Shown: positions 52,010 to 61,073 of the stretch, piece by piece
How positions within the stretch are numbered: the first letter of the stretch is position 1
Layout: each line of letters opens with the position of its first letter
Origin: Lactococcus allomyrinae
GTDB taxonomy: Bacteria; Bacillota; Bacilli; Lactobacillales; Streptococcaceae
Reading direction: 5' to 3'
DNA length: 64,000 nucleotides
Assembly: GCF_003627095.1 (NCBI RefSeq)
Contig: NZ_CP032627.1
Coordinates: 2,170,001 to 2,234,000 of the forward strand
Position numbers and translations under genes: made by a program
The notes under the pieces: generated by a model
Told to the model about the DNA's origin: nothing
Database searches by the model: none
The model's input: only the letters and a program-made list of their open reading frames with translations

Positions 52010-52078
52010 ATGAGGTAGAAACAGAAAAATCTAATATTCCAGAAGGCTATGCGCTAAAAGCTTAGGTTGAACGTAAAT

Positions 52079-52197
52079 CAACTGAGTTCGGTGCGCTTGA
52101 AATTAGTGAAAATAGATAAATTCCAGAATCGTGCTCTCGCACGAACCTGAAATTTTCTAATTTTCATAATTTTAGGATGAGCGCACCTCACATCTTA
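52079..52197 (+). repeat. Structured repeat family 1, copy 5
   Basis: Begins CAACTGAGTTCGGTGCGCTT and ends AGCGCACCTCACATCTTA. GGTGCGCT and AGCGCACC are a perfect pair, the stem continues inward with mismatches, and the apex is TCGTGCTCTCGCACGA followed by ACC. It is directly followed by copy 6. Confidence 0.8.
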
Positions 52198-52200
52198 ATC

Positions 52201-52320
52201 AACTGAGTTTGGAAGGCTAGAAACTTGCGAAAAAAGATGAAATTTTGAATCTACTGCTTAAGCAGAACCAAAAATTTCCCTATTTTTCACAGTTTCTGAG
52301 CAAGCCTTCCTCACATCTTA
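52201..52320 (+). repeat. Structured repeat family 1, copy 6
   Basis: Begins AACTGAGTTTGGAAGGCT and ends AGCCTTCCTCACATCTTA-like. GGAAGGCT and its partner (GCCTTCC) pair. The apex is CTGCTTAAGCAG followed by AACC. It is tandem with copy 5 (period 122 nt) and just before the hydrolase ribosome site. Confidence 0.8.
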
Positions 52321-52339
52321 TTTTGAAAGGAGACATAAC

Positions 52340-52956
52340 GTGACAGATTATATTTTTAAGGCTGGTAATCCGTTGCTAGCTCCCATTCTGCTTCTACATA
52401 GTACAGGAGGAGATGAACATCAATTATTACCTATTGCTGAGAGGGTTGCACCAGGACATCCCGTGCTCTCTATTCGCGGCCGAGTCAACAATCAGGGGTA
52501 AATCGATATTTTAAGCTCCGCAGCGTGGGTGGGTTTACGCAGGATAATTTTGACCTTGATTCATTGGCGCTTGAGAGTCAATGGTTGGCAGATGAAATCT
52601 TTGCGTTAGCTGAGAAATACAATCTTGATGCAGCAAAATTTATTGCGATTGGGTATTCAAATGGTGCGAATATTGCACTTTATATGACACTTAAAGGTAT
52701 TTTTAATTTTGATAAAGTCATTGCACTCCACGGAATGCAACTGACAGAAATTAATCATCCTGTCAGCACTGACAACAAGCGTGTATTTCTAACTTATGCA
52801 CCTAATGACCCAATTGTATCGGAGCGCAATTTTAATGCATTGATACAAGATTTGGAAACAGCAAGTTGTCAGAATGAGATTTTTAAGTGTACTTACGGTC
52901 ATCAACTGACCGAAGACGAACTTGTTGCAGCCAAGAAGTGGCTAGAAATGTACTGA
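52340..52956 (+). pseudogene. Serine hydrolase (YahD/MhqD-type carboxylesterase), frameshifted
   Basis: From GTG 52340 (AAAGGAG upstream) the frame encodes an alpha/beta-hydrolase start (LLAPILLLHSTGGDEHQLLP, RGRV) but meets TAA at 52499. The continuation (NRYFKLRSVGGFTQDNFD, the nucleophile GYSNGANIA, HGMQL and the final His in TYGHQLTEDEL) is in another frame to 52956. A single missing G in the GGGG run at 52495-52498 explains it. The catalytic Ser-His are otherwise intact. In L. lactis the homologue YahD is copper-induced, which agrees with the CopR-type box. The break may be a real mutation or an error. Confidence 0.75.
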
Positions 52957-52974
52957 CAGAATTTCTGTCAGTAC
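52950..52974. terminator. Hairpin of TGTCAG halves after the hydrolase
   Basis: GTACTGACAG (52950-52959) and CTGTCAGTAC (52965-52974) form a perfect 10-bp stem overlapping the stop codon. T residues are few, so termination is partial at best. Confidence 0.6.
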
Positions 52975-53147
52975 GCTGATGCATAATTTTTATGACACAA
53001 AGTTAGCGCTACAATATGTCAATTGTAATCATCATTAGCTACTATCTCAACGATGCATTGCAGATAGAACAAATAATTTTTAGAATGAAACGAATAAGCA
53101 TATTAATGCAAATTTTTATTCATATTAAATAAAACAGGAGAAATATT

Positions 53148-54311
53148 ATGACTCAAGCGATTCAATCACAAATCGAAAATAATCATGTCCTTGGCGGTGT
53201 TCATCATGTCACAGCCATAACATCTAGCGCTCAAAAAATCTATGATTTTTTCACAAATATCATGGGACTACGTCTTGCAAAATTGACAGTCAATCAAGAC
53301 GACTATGAAACATATCATCTTTATTTTACAGAAGAAGACGGTAAAGGCGCAGATATGACTTTCTTTGATTTCAAAGATATTCCGAAAGGAATGCACGGCG
53401 CAAACAATATCGAACGTGCATCATTTCGTGTACCAACAGATGCTTCACTGGACTATTGGACAACACGTTTTGATAAAGCTCATGTCAAACATGGTGAAAT
53501 TACAACAAAATTTGGTCAAAAAACCTTAGAGTTTGAAGATTTTGACGGACAACAATATCAATTGATTTCTGACCAAGCCAATACAGGAGCAGTTTCACAA
53601 GGACACTCATGGCAACTTTCTAATGTAGCTGCAGAGCATGGGATTACGGGACTTGGTCCAGTGTTTGTCAAGGTAGAAAATACAGATAACCTTCGCTTAA
53701 TTTTAGAAACAGTCTTTGGTTTTCGTTATGCAGGTCAGGAAGGAGATTTACATCTTTTTGAAGTTGCTGAGGGTGGCAATGGGGCTGCGTTAATTATTCA
53801 AGAAGCGCATGAAGGTGATCGCTACGCTTATCAAGGTTATGGCACAATTCATCATCTTGCACTTGGAACGACAGACCCTGAAACTTTGAAATATTGGATT
53901 GCTCGGATTAATGCTTTCCAACTGCCAAATTCTGGTCTGGTGGATCGTTTTTATTTCTCAAGTGAGTATGTTCGTGTTGCTCCAGGTGTTCTTTTTGAAA
54001 TTGCGACTTATACACCGGGTATTGGAGCTTTAGAGATGGCAAAATCAGGCCTTGGAGTTGTTGACAGTTATGAAGAAGCTTTGATTACTTCAGGTTTCTG
54101 GATTGATGAGAGTAAGGAACAATCAGGTCTTGGATTAAGCTTGCCACCACATCTTTTCCCAGGGGATGAAGCGACAAAAGCACGTACTGCTGCAAGTTTA
54201 CGTCCTCTTGATACATCAGATACACATCGAGACCGTCGTGAAGATGAGCTTTGGACGATTGAAAAAGTCGTTGAACGCAAGGCAGGTGTTCCTCTTGAAG
54301 CTACAAAATAA
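53148..54311 (+). CDS. VOC-family ring-cleavage dioxygenase-like protein
   Basis: 387 residues with two VOC units: HHVTAITSSAQKIYDFFTNI at the start, and metal-ligand-like His in GTIHHLALGT and Glu in VLFEIATYTPGIG in the second. It is close in type to the Firmicute MhqO/MhqE proteins that accompany quinone detoxification, and to lactococcal YaiA. It has a good site (AGGAG before ATG 53148) and precedes the flavin reductase. It may open or bind catechol-like compounds. The reaction is not proven. Confidence 0.82.
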   Translation: MTQAIQSQIENNHVLGGVHHVTAITSSAQKIYDFFTNIMGLRLAKLTVNQDDYETYHLYFTEEDGKGADMTFFDFKDIPKGMHGANNIERASFRVPTDASLDYWTTRFDKAHVKHGEITTKFGQKTLEFEDFDGQQYQLISDQANTGAVSQGHSWQLSNVAAEHGITGLGPVFVKVENTDNLRLILETVFGFRYAGQEGDLHLFEVAEGGNGAALIIQEAHEGDRYAYQGYGTIHHLALGTTDPETLKYWIARINAFQLPNSGLVDRFYFSSEYVRVAPGVLFEIATYTPGIGALEMAKSGLGVVDSYEEALITSGFWIDESKEQSGLGLSLPPHLFPGDEATKARTAASLRPLDTSDTHRDRREDELWTIEKVVERKAGVPLEATK

Positions 54312-54435
54312 AACTAAGAAATACGAATAATCACAATTTTTAGTTTTAGTACACGAAAATACACCAGCACCACTTTAAAATGCTTTTGACATGAAAGAAT
54401 ATTAATAAAAAAATCTAAAAAGAAAAATCTAATCA

Positions 54436-55026
54436 ATGAAATCTTATAAAGCAGACGAGCTGAATCAACAGCTCGTCTATAAACTTTTATCAGGAAGTGT
54501 TGTTCCTCGTCCCATTGCGTGGTTAACAACACAAAATCGTGATGGACTGGTCAATGTTGCTCCGTTCAGTTTTTTTAATGTTGCTTCAAGTCATCCTCCG
54601 CTTTTGTCAATTGCTTTTACTGGCAACAAAGATAGTCTGAATAATCTACTTTCAACTCAAGAAGCGGTTGTCCATCTTGTTAACAGTGATAACGTTGAAC
54701 TAATGAATCTGACTGCTAGTCGTGTACCTGCTCATATAAGTGAAGCAGAGAGATTTTTAATAGAGCTTACTCCCTCGCAAATGGTCAAGGTTCCAACCAT
54801 AAAAAATAGTAGTGTCCGCTTTGAAACGAAGCTCTACCAGCATATTCCTCTAGGAGATGAGGGACATCTTGTTCTTCTTGAAGTGATTCATTTTGCTTTC
54901 GATGATGAAATTCTTGATGAACAAAATTTTCATATCAACACAGATAAACTAGCACCAATCGCGCGTTTAGCAGGGAATGATTACGCAGTGCTAGGAGAAA
55001 CTTTCACAATAAAACGTCCAGAATAA
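54436..55026 (+). CDS. Flavin reductase-like FMN-binding protein
   Basis: 196 residues of the flavin reductase-like (split-barrel) family: GSVVPRPIAWLTTQNRDG is the phosphate- and flavin-binding start, NVAPFSFFNVASSHPP follows, and the ending is typical. It corresponds in position and family to YaiB of the L. lactis copper-regulated cluster. It lacks a good ribosome site. It probably supplies reduced FMN or acts as an oxidoreductase in the same pathway. Confidence 0.82.
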   Translation: MKSYKADELNQQLVYKLLSGSVVPRPIAWLTTQNRDGLVNVAPFSFFNVASSHPPLLSIAFTGNKDSLNNLLSTQEAVVHLVNSDNVELMNLTASRVPAHISEAERFLIELTPSQMVKVPTIKNSSVRFETKLYQHIPLGDEGHLVLLEVIHFAFDDEILDEQNFHINTDKLAPIARLAGNDYAVLGETFTIKRPE

Positions 55027-55028
55027 CC

Positions 55029-55087
55029 CTGTCAGTATGCTGACAGAATAAAAAAATACACTGACAAATTTTGTCAGTGTATTTTTT
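55029..55087. terminator. Two tandem hairpins of TGTCAG halves; bidirectional terminator
   Basis: CTGTCAG-TATG-CTGACAG (55029-55046) is followed by a long stem AAAAAATACACTGACAAA paired to TTTGTCAGTGTATTTTTT (55051-55087), with runs suited to both strands. It lies between the flavin reductase and rpmG. Confidence 0.85.
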
Positions 55088-55106
55088 ATATTTTTACTTA
55101 AAAAGA

Positions 55107-55268
55107 TTATTTAACTTCTTTAAAAACAACGTGTTTACGTAATTTTGGAGAATATTTTTTAAGTTCCAATTTGTCTGGAGTGTTACGTTTATTCTTTTGA
55201 GTAAGGTACAGACGTTCACCAGATTCTTTGTGTTCAAGAATAACATGTGTGCGTACACCAGCTGCCAT
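55107..55268 (-). CDS. rpmG: 50S ribosomal protein L33
   Basis: 53 residues ([20 protein letters not shown]), with no Cys pairs. This is a zinc-free (C-minus) L33 form, as is common in lactic acid bacteria. It lies directly downstream of rpmF, the usual pair in Lactococcus. Confidence 0.93.
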   Translation of the reverse strand: MAAGVRTHVILEHKESGERLYLTQKNKRNTPDKLELKKYSPKLRKHVVFKEVK

Positions 55269-55297
55269 AGTTGTTTACTTCCTTTCTTTTGAGTAGA

Positions 55298-55471
55298 TTA
55301 CTTAGTTTCGCGTACTTTGCGGCCTTTGTAGTAGCCTTTAAGTGAAACGCGGTGTGAGTGACGGTAGTCACCAGTAGTTTCGTCAAAAGTAACAGTTGGA
55401 GCTGTCAATTTGTAGTGTGTACGACGACGGTTTTTCTTTGCTGATGAAGTGTGACGTGCAGGTACTGCCAT
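55298..55471 (-). CDS. rpmF: 50S ribosomal protein L32
   Basis: 57 residues beginning [20 protein letters not shown], a typical L32 start, with no Cys and so zinc-independent. It follows a strong ribosome site (GGAGG) and the promoter at 55553-55580, and precedes rpmG by 29 nt. Confidence 0.93.
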   Translation of the reverse strand: MAVPARHTSSAKKNRRRTHYKLTAPTVTFDETTGDYRHSHRVSLKGYYKGRKVRETK

Positions 55472-55552
55472 TGTTTTAAGTCCTCCGTAGATTTTATCGC
55501 TTTTGCATCAATGCACTTAATAAAGTAACATCTTGCAAAAACATACTTTATT

Positions 55553-55580
55553 AGTATAGCATAAATTTCTAGAAATGCAA
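55553..55580 (-). promoter_or_regulatory. Promoter of rpmF-rpmG
   Basis: On the minus strand TTGCAT (55575-55580) and TATACT (55553-55558), 16 nt apart, with TGC before the -10. Confidence 0.75.
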
Positions 55581-55744
55581 GCATTGTAAAGTAAAAATAC
55601 TTGACAAAATTCATGATGATTTTTTGTCAGCATACTGACAGTTTATAGACGAATAATACTCGATTGACAAATATCTTTGACAGTCAAATTACTAAGAGAA
55701 TGATATTATTTCTGATAAAATAATAGAAAATATCAATAAAGTTG

Positions 55745-55895
55745 AGGAGTCAACTCGTTTTATTTTTGATGATGAACCTATCTTTGCGTTTTTAGTTGCT
55801 GTGACAAAGTGGAGTAAACAAACGTGAGGTGGACACTGTCAAGCTTGCATCATAGCGTAGTTCAACAAAAAAATAAAGTTGACTTCACAAGTCTA
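55745..55895. repeat. Structured repeat family 2, copy C
   Basis: Left part GTCAACTCGTTTTATTTTTG and GATGAAC match copies B and A. Right part CACTGTCAAGC, AACAAAAAA, AGTTGACTTCACAAGTCTA also matches. The ends form terminal inverted repeats (GTCAACT with AGTTGAC). The middle section of A and B is missing. It fills most of the rpmF-ATPase spacer, which has no gene. Confidence 0.65.
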
Positions 55896-56026
55896 ATAAA
55901 TAACTTAAAAATTTAGCTCAGTTCGATTGAATCAAAGCGGCGTTAAAAGTTGACAATCAGGTCACATAAGCTTTTAGCAAGGCAGAGCAAAGTCTCAGGA
56001 CAAATAAATTTTTAAGGAGATAATGA

Positions 56027-57847
56027 ATGACAAATCTTAAAAAACTCATTCTCGTGTTTGTCATCGCACTTGCTGCACTGGTGGCCTATTTTGGTTTTAA
56101 CCAGCCTCTTGTTGCACAGATGATCGTCACGATTGTGGGTGGCATTTTGGCGCTCTCAATGTTCATTGAAATGATAAAAACTTTGCGAAGTGGCTCTTAT
56201 GGTGTGGATTTACTTGCAATCACAGCAATTATTGCTACACTTCTGGTAGGAGAATACTGGGCTTCGCTTATTATCATTTTGATGTTGGTTGGTGGAGAGA
56301 GTCTGGAAGATTATGCGGCAGGACGTGCTCACCGAGCTCTTGCTTCGTTACTTGAGAAATCACCAGATGTTGCTCACGTGAAAATCAATGATGAGGTTAA
56401 GGATTTCGCACTTGATGAAGTGGAGATTGGGAGTACTTTGCTCATTAAACCTATGGAAGTCATTCCAATTGATGGCCACCTGCTCTCTGAAGCAGCCCAG
56501 CTTAACGAAGCTTCGGTTACTGGTGAAACTAAGCCAAATGAGCTTTTGGCTGGGGATGAAGTGCTATCTGGCGCGATTAATGGCAATTCAAGTATTGAGA
56601 TTCAGACTACTGTCGTGGCGAGTGATTCTCAATTTCAAAAAATTGTGCAATTGGTTAAAGAAGCAGAAGCTACACCGGCGAATTTTGTTCGATTGGCAGA
56701 TAGATATGCTGTTCCTTTCACGATTATTGCCTATATTATTGCTGGTATCGCTTATGCTATATCGGGCAATCCCGTAAGAATTGCAGAAGTTTTGGTCGTG
56801 GCGAGTCCTTGTCCATTGATTTTGGCAGCGCCGATTGCTTTTGTTTCGGGAATGAGTCGTTCTAGCCAAAATGGTGCATTGATTAAAAATGGGACAGTGA
56901 TTGAAAAACTTGCTAAAGCTCGTGGAATTTTTCTTGATAAAACGGGAACAATCACCGAAGGAAAAATCCAAGTCGAAAAAGTTGTTCCTGTATCAGAAAT
57001 TCTATGTGAGATTGAGGATAAAAACAAAACTCAAGAGCAGTTTACAGCATCTGAACTACTTCAAATTGTTTATACATTGGAACAATCCAGTAATCATATT
57101 CTTGCTAAAGCGGTCAGCAGCTACGCTGAAGAACGTCATGTTGTTCCTTTACAATTGTCAAATTTGACTGAAGTTGCGGGACTCGGTGTAATTGGTGAAA
57201 TCAATGGTGACACTTTTAAAATCGGACGTGCGAGCTTTGTGGGTGCACCGGAAAATGATTTTGAAACAGCATTTTATGTTGCAAAAAACAATCAATATAT
57301 TGGTGCCGTGACATTTACAGATAGTTTGCGGCCAGAAGCCAAAACGACAATTGCTAGGCTGAAAGAAATCGGTCTTTCTAAGATTACGATGCTGACTGGA
57401 GATAACATTCGTGTAGCGAGCAAAATCGCAGATGAAGTTGGTATTGACGACATTCATGCCAGTCTGATGCCAGATGAAAAGTTACAGTTCATCAAACATT
57501 CACCTGATAAACCAGTCATTATGGTGGGAGACGGTGTAAATGATGCTCCAGCTCTTGCAACAGCAGATATCGGAATCTCTATCGGTGTGGGCTCTGGCAC
57601 TGTAGCGAGCGAAGCGGCAGATATTGTCCTCCTACAAAATGACTTGAGTAACGTCACGAAATCTATCGAAATCAGTCGTGATACGATGAAAATTGCTAGA
57701 CAAGCGGTAATGATAGGAATTGTGATTTGTATTGTCTTAATGTTTATTGCGGCGACAGGTGTAATTCCTGCGATTATTGGTGCAGTATTCCAAGAGGTAA
57801 TTGATGTTGTATCAATTCTATACGCACTTCGGGCATTGAGAGGTTAA
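56027..57847 (+). CDS. Heavy-metal-transporting P-type ATPase (P1B)
   Basis: 606 residues and about six to eight membrane helices, with no N-terminal HMA metal-binding domain. The membrane metal site reads SPCPLILAAP, the phosphorylation site LDKTGTITEG, and the hinge MVGDGVNDAPAL. The usual HP dipeptide of P1B pumps (SEHPLA) is replaced by SSNHILA, so the ATP-binding site is unusual. By family it exports Zn, Cd, Co or a similar divalent ion. The metal cannot be decided. AAGGAG precedes ATG 56027. Confidence 0.88.
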   Translation: MTNLKKLILVFVIALAALVAYFGFNQPLVAQMIVTIVGGILALSMFIEMIKTLRSGSYGVDLLAITAIIATLLVGEYWASLIIILMLVGGESLEDYAAGRAHRALASLLEKSPDVAHVKINDEVKDFALDEVEIGSTLLIKPMEVIPIDGHLLSEAAQLNEASVTGETKPNELLAGDEVLSGAINGNSSIEIQTTVVASDSQFQKIVQLVKEAEATPANFVRLADRYAVPFTIIAYIIAGIAYAISGNPVRIAEVLVVASPCPLILAAPIAFVSGMSRSSQNGALIKNGTVIEKLAKARGIFLDKTGTITEGKIQVEKVVPVSEILCEIEDKNKTQEQFTASELLQIVYTLEQSSNHILAKAVSSYAEERHVVPLQLSNLTEVAGLGVIGEINGDTFKIGRASFVGAPENDFETAFYVAKNNQYIGAVTFTDSLRPEAKTTIARLKEIGLSKITMLTGDNIRVASKIADEVGIDDIHASLMPDEKLQFIKHSPDKPVIMVGDGVNDAPALATADIGISIGVGSGTVASEAADIVLLQNDLSNVTKSIEISRDTMKIARQAVMIGIVICIVLMFIAATGVIPAIIGAVFQEVIDVVSILYALRALRG

Positions 57848-57899
57848 TTTTGAGTGAATGGAATACATTCAAGTTTTAATAAAAGCTAATATTCAAAAT

Positions 57900-57933
57900 A
57901 AAATGCGCTGACAGAATCCTGTCAGTGCATTTT
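57900..57933. terminator. Bidirectional terminator of TGTCAG halves
   Basis: AAAATGCGCTGACAG (57900-57914) and CTGTCAGTGCATTTT (57919-57933) pair with one G-T and end in T and A runs on the two strands, between the ATPase and parB. Confidence 0.85.
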
Positions 57934-57941
57934 TTGTTTCG

Positions 57942-58724
57942 TCAGTCTTGTTTTTTGAGCAGATGAACCAAGTGTTCCAATTCATCTAAGCTGTCAAAAT
58001 CAAGAGAGAGCGTTCCCTGATGACTTTTGTTACTCTTGATTTTGACCTTATTACCAAGTGCTTGCATGAGTTCTTTTTCAAGTGCTTCTGTAAAAATATT
58101 TTTTCTGTCAGTGCCAACATAAATTTTGTCAGTACCATAAATTAATTCTTCCAATGCTCGGACATTGAGATGGCTACTCACTACTTTGTCAGCGAGTTGC
58201 AATTGTCTATTGGCATCTTTTTCAGCAAGGAGTGTTCTTCCATGTGCCAACGAAATCTCACCAGATTCCACCCGACGTAAAATAACTTCAGGAAGTCCAA
58301 GTAAGCGAATGAGATTAGAAACGTAAGAACGTGATTTTCCTAAAGCTTGAGCAATTTGTTCATGAGTCATCTTTAACTTGTCAGCAAGTTGAGCAAGTGA
58401 GCGTGCTTCTTCAACAGGATTTAGATTTTCACGTTGCAAATTTTCTAGGATAGATAAGGTCATCATTTCCTTATCTGAATACGTGCGAATAATGGCAGGA
58501 ATCGTTACCATTCCTGCTAATTTAGAAGCTTGAAAGCGCCGTTCACCAGCCAATAGCTCATAACCAATGAGCCCTGATTTACGAACGATGATAGGTTGCA
58601 ATACACCGTTTTCTTTGATAGAACGTGCTAGTTCTTCAAGTTTGTCTGTGTCAAATACCAATCTGGGTTGGTATGGATTTTTGATAATTTCAGAGAGTTT
58701 AATTTGTTCGATTTGCTCAGTCAT
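57942..58724 (-). CDS. parB: ParB/Spo0J chromosome-partitioning protein
   Basis: 260 residues: the CTPase/ParB domain (NPYQPR, LLAGERRFQASKLAG, ENLQRENLNPVEEA), a helix-turn-helix in MTHEQIAQALGKSRSYVSNL, and a C-terminal dimer zipper. It binds parS and loads SMC near the origin of replication. No parA is present here and I saw no parS site in the window. It lies just after rarA in the same direction, with a gap of 65 nt. Confidence 0.92.
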   Translation of the reverse strand: MTEQIEQIKLSEIIKNPYQPRLVFDTDKLEELARSIKENGVLQPIIVRKSGLIGYELLAGERRFQASKLAGMVTIPAIIRTYSDKEMMTLSILENLQRENLNPVEEARSLAQLADKLKMTHEQIAQALGKSRSYVSNLIRLLGLPEVILRRVESGEISLAHGRTLLAEKDANRQLQLADKVVSSHLNVRALEELIYGTDKIYVGTDRKNIFTEALEKELMQALGNKVKIKSNKSHQGTLSLDFDSLDELEHLVHLLKKQD

Positions 58725-58789
58725 TTATTTTTTGACATCATCATCAGTCCACTGTTCGTTTGACTGACAAGCTTTCCTTACCCAAAAGT

Positions 58790-60070
58790 TTATCGCTTTT
58801 GAGAAGATTTGTCGCCCCCTCCTTTTTGTTCATTAATCCATTGTTTACGTAAGTTTAGCGCTTTTTCATATTTTCCCATATCATCTGGTTGGAAATAGTC
58901 AGCTTTTATCAGCTTATCAGGAAGATACTGCTGGTTGACCCAATGGTTAGGAAAATTGTGTGCATACTGATACTCCACGGAGCGTCCCAACTCTTTGGCG
59001 CCTGCATAATGCCCATCTTGCAAATGAGCTGGAATGGGAAGATTTCCATATTTTCCGAGGTCAGAAATTGCCTCATCCATCGCCAGATAGGCAGCGTTTG
59101 ATTTTGGAGATAGTGCTAGGTCAATCACAATATTTGCAAGAGGAATTCTTGCTTCAGGAAAACCGAGCTTTTCAGCCGCTTGCAAAGCTAGTACGGTGTG
59201 AACAGCAGCATCAGGATTGGCGAGACCAATATCTTCGTAAGCCATGACAGTCAATCTTCTGGCAAGAGAAGGTAAATCCCCTCCTTCAATTAACCTTGCA
59301 GCATAGTGTAAACTTGCGTTGACATCAGAACCTCGAATGGACTTTTGCAGGGCAGAGAGCAAATCATAATGAGCATCACCATCTTTGTCAAAAGTTGCAG
59401 CTTTTTTCTGTAAAGAATTTTCCATGTCATCAAGCGTAACATGATGATTTTTGGAAGAGAGTACAGCAAGTTCCAGCGCATTAAATGTACTACGTAAATC
59501 GCCGTTTGTTGAGTGAATTAAAAAATACAATGCATCATCATCAAGGCTGACATCAAAGTCAAAAGCTCTCGTTTTGTCTTGTAAACTCAGGTTGACAGCT
59601 TGCTGTAAATCCTCAGGCTCTAAGGGTTTTAATTCAAAAATTTGAACACGAGAACGAATGGCAGGTACGACTGAAAAATAAGGGTTTTCAGTTGTTGCAC
59701 CGATCAAGATAATCTGGCCATTTTCTAAAAGAGGTAATAAAAAGTCTTGCTTTGGCTTGTCAAGTCGATGGATTTCATCAAGTAACAAAACAAGTTGCCC
59801 AGAGAACTCGGCTTCAGCAGCAATTTCTTGTAAACGTTTTTTAGTATCAGTTGTTGCATTAAACGTTCTAAAGCTAGCCTCCATTGTTCCAGCGATAGCA
59901 GAAGCAATGGAGGTTTTTCCAATACCTGGTGGACCGTAGAGGATCATGCTAGAAAGGAGACCAGTTTCGACCATTCGACGTAAAATTTTTCCTTGTCCTA
60001 CAAGGTGGCTTTGACCGATAATTTCATCAATATTTCGTGGTCTCATACGCCGTGCGAGATTTTGAACCAT
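58790..60070 (-). CDS. rarA: Replication-associated recombination protein RarA/MgsA
   Basis: 426 residues from ATG 60070 (GGAGAAG just upstream; MVQNLARRMRPRNID is the usual start). AAA+ domain with Walker A GPPGIGKTS and Walker B LLDEIHRLDK, TTENPYFSV as sensor 1, and a C-terminal tetramer domain (HYAGAKELGRSVEYQYAHNF). It acts at stalled replication forks. It is upstream of parB. Confidence 0.94.
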   Translation of the reverse strand: MVQNLARRMRPRNIDEIIGQSHLVGQGKILRRMVETGLLSSMILYGPPGIGKTSIASAIAGTMEASFRTFNATTDTKKRLQEIAAEAEFSGQLVLLLDEIHRLDKPKQDFLLPLLENGQIILIGATTENPYFSVVPAIRSRVQIFELKPLEPEDLQQAVNLSLQDKTRAFDFDVSLDDDALYFLIHSTNGDLRSTFNALELAVLSSKNHHVTLDDMENSLQKKAATFDKDGDAHYDLLSALQKSIRGSDVNASLHYAARLIEGGDLPSLARRLTVMAYEDIGLANPDAAVHTVLALQAAEKLGFPEARIPLANIVIDLALSPKSNAAYLAMDEAISDLGKYGNLPIPAHLQDGHYAGAKELGRSVEYQYAHNFPNHWVNQQYLPDKLIKADYFQPDDMGKYEKALNLRKQWINEQKGGGDKSSQKR

Positions 60071-60246
60071 AACTTCTCCAATCATAAAAATAAATACTCA
60101 ATATACTAGTTCTACTTTAAAATCCGACAGGGTTTTATTAGTGATAGTTGTAACTAGCGTGTCATGAAGTTAAGCCGTTGTTGGTTTTTACAATGAATTA
60201 ACTATAAAGGCTAATTTACCTAGGTTTACAAAGCTGTAAATGATGT

Positions 60247-60738
60247 TTACAGTAAAGTTTTGTCAAGATAATAAGCTAGAAAACAATCATCAATGTAAGT
60301 TTCGTCAATAAAGAACTCTTTGCGTAAACAGCCTTCACAAACAAAACCAAGTTTTTCGTAAAGTTTCAGAGCAGTAGGGTTCGAGCTCATGACTTGTATC
60401 GTAATTTTTTTATATCCTTCTTGACGTGCATAATCAATAAAAAAAGTGATAAGAGATGTAGCGACGCCTTTGCCACGCGCTTTTTCGACAGTCATTATCC
60501 CAAAAGTGATGATATGTCGTCCAAACTCAGATTTGTGTCTAGGACCATAATCAAGAACACCTAGGATCTCACCATCTTCCTCTGCGATGAAATAACCCAT
60601 TCCTTTTGTGATTTTTTCAATAATCTTTTCAGCTGAGGAATTCATGACGTGCGGAGTTGAGGTGAGAGGCCAATTCTCATTTTCGAGTTGTGCAACAATT
60701 GCAAAGTCGCGAGGTTCAATTTTCCTAATTTTCATCAT
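60247..60738 (-). CDS. GNAT-family N-acetyltransferase (ribosomal-protein type)
   Basis: 163 residues (ATG 60738 or 60735; GGAG upstream). The acetyl-CoA loop lies in KARGKGVATSLITFF (RGxGxA), and the substrate side is similar to the RimI/RimJ families (NPTALKLYEKLGFVCEGCLR). It may acetylate an N-terminus or a small molecule. It faces the opposite direction to the DUF3013 operon. Confidence 0.85.
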   Translation of the reverse strand: MMKIRKIEPRDFAIVAQLENENWPLTSTPHVMNSSAEKIIEKITKGMGYFIAEEDGEILGVLDYGPRHKSEFGRHIITFGIMTVEKARGKGVATSLITFFIDYARQEGYKKITIQVMSSNPTALKLYEKLGFVCEGCLRKEFFIDETYIDDCFLAYYLDKTLL

Positions 60739-61073
60739 TAATCTCCAGATTTCTTGATTCAAAATGCACTGTCTAATACGCGCTTACTTTTAAAAATCAT
60801 TAGAAGTGACCAGTCGCAACCTTTGCGCCCGACACTCAAACAGTTTATTTACAGTTAATCTACTGATTGACTAAAGCCGTTGAGAGATTAACTAGTGGAA
60901 CTGTTGTAAATATAAGTGTATTGGAACTAGACACGCTTTTCACGCCAGTTTTTTGTTATAATTATTTTAACATAAAATAAGAGATGAGAGTTAGAGGGTG
61001 GAGTTATATCGTTTATGAACGAAGTTTCATTCAGACAAATAAAACATTCACTCTGACCTTTGGAGGTAAAAAC
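60739..61073. other. Divergent spacer with AT-rich promoter region
   Basis: No gene is seen. TATAAT at 60957-60962 with TTG in front is an extended -10 for the DUF3013 operon. The -35 is poor. Some TTTACA/TGTAAA half sites occur on both sides (60218-60256, 60850-60920) without forming a consensus copper box. Confidence 0.5.

Noticed and set aside
60218-60256. Copper box after the acetyltransferase
   Set aside because: TTTACA and TGTAAA are separated by 4 nt, so the TACAnnTGTA pattern is not met, and no promoter lies there.
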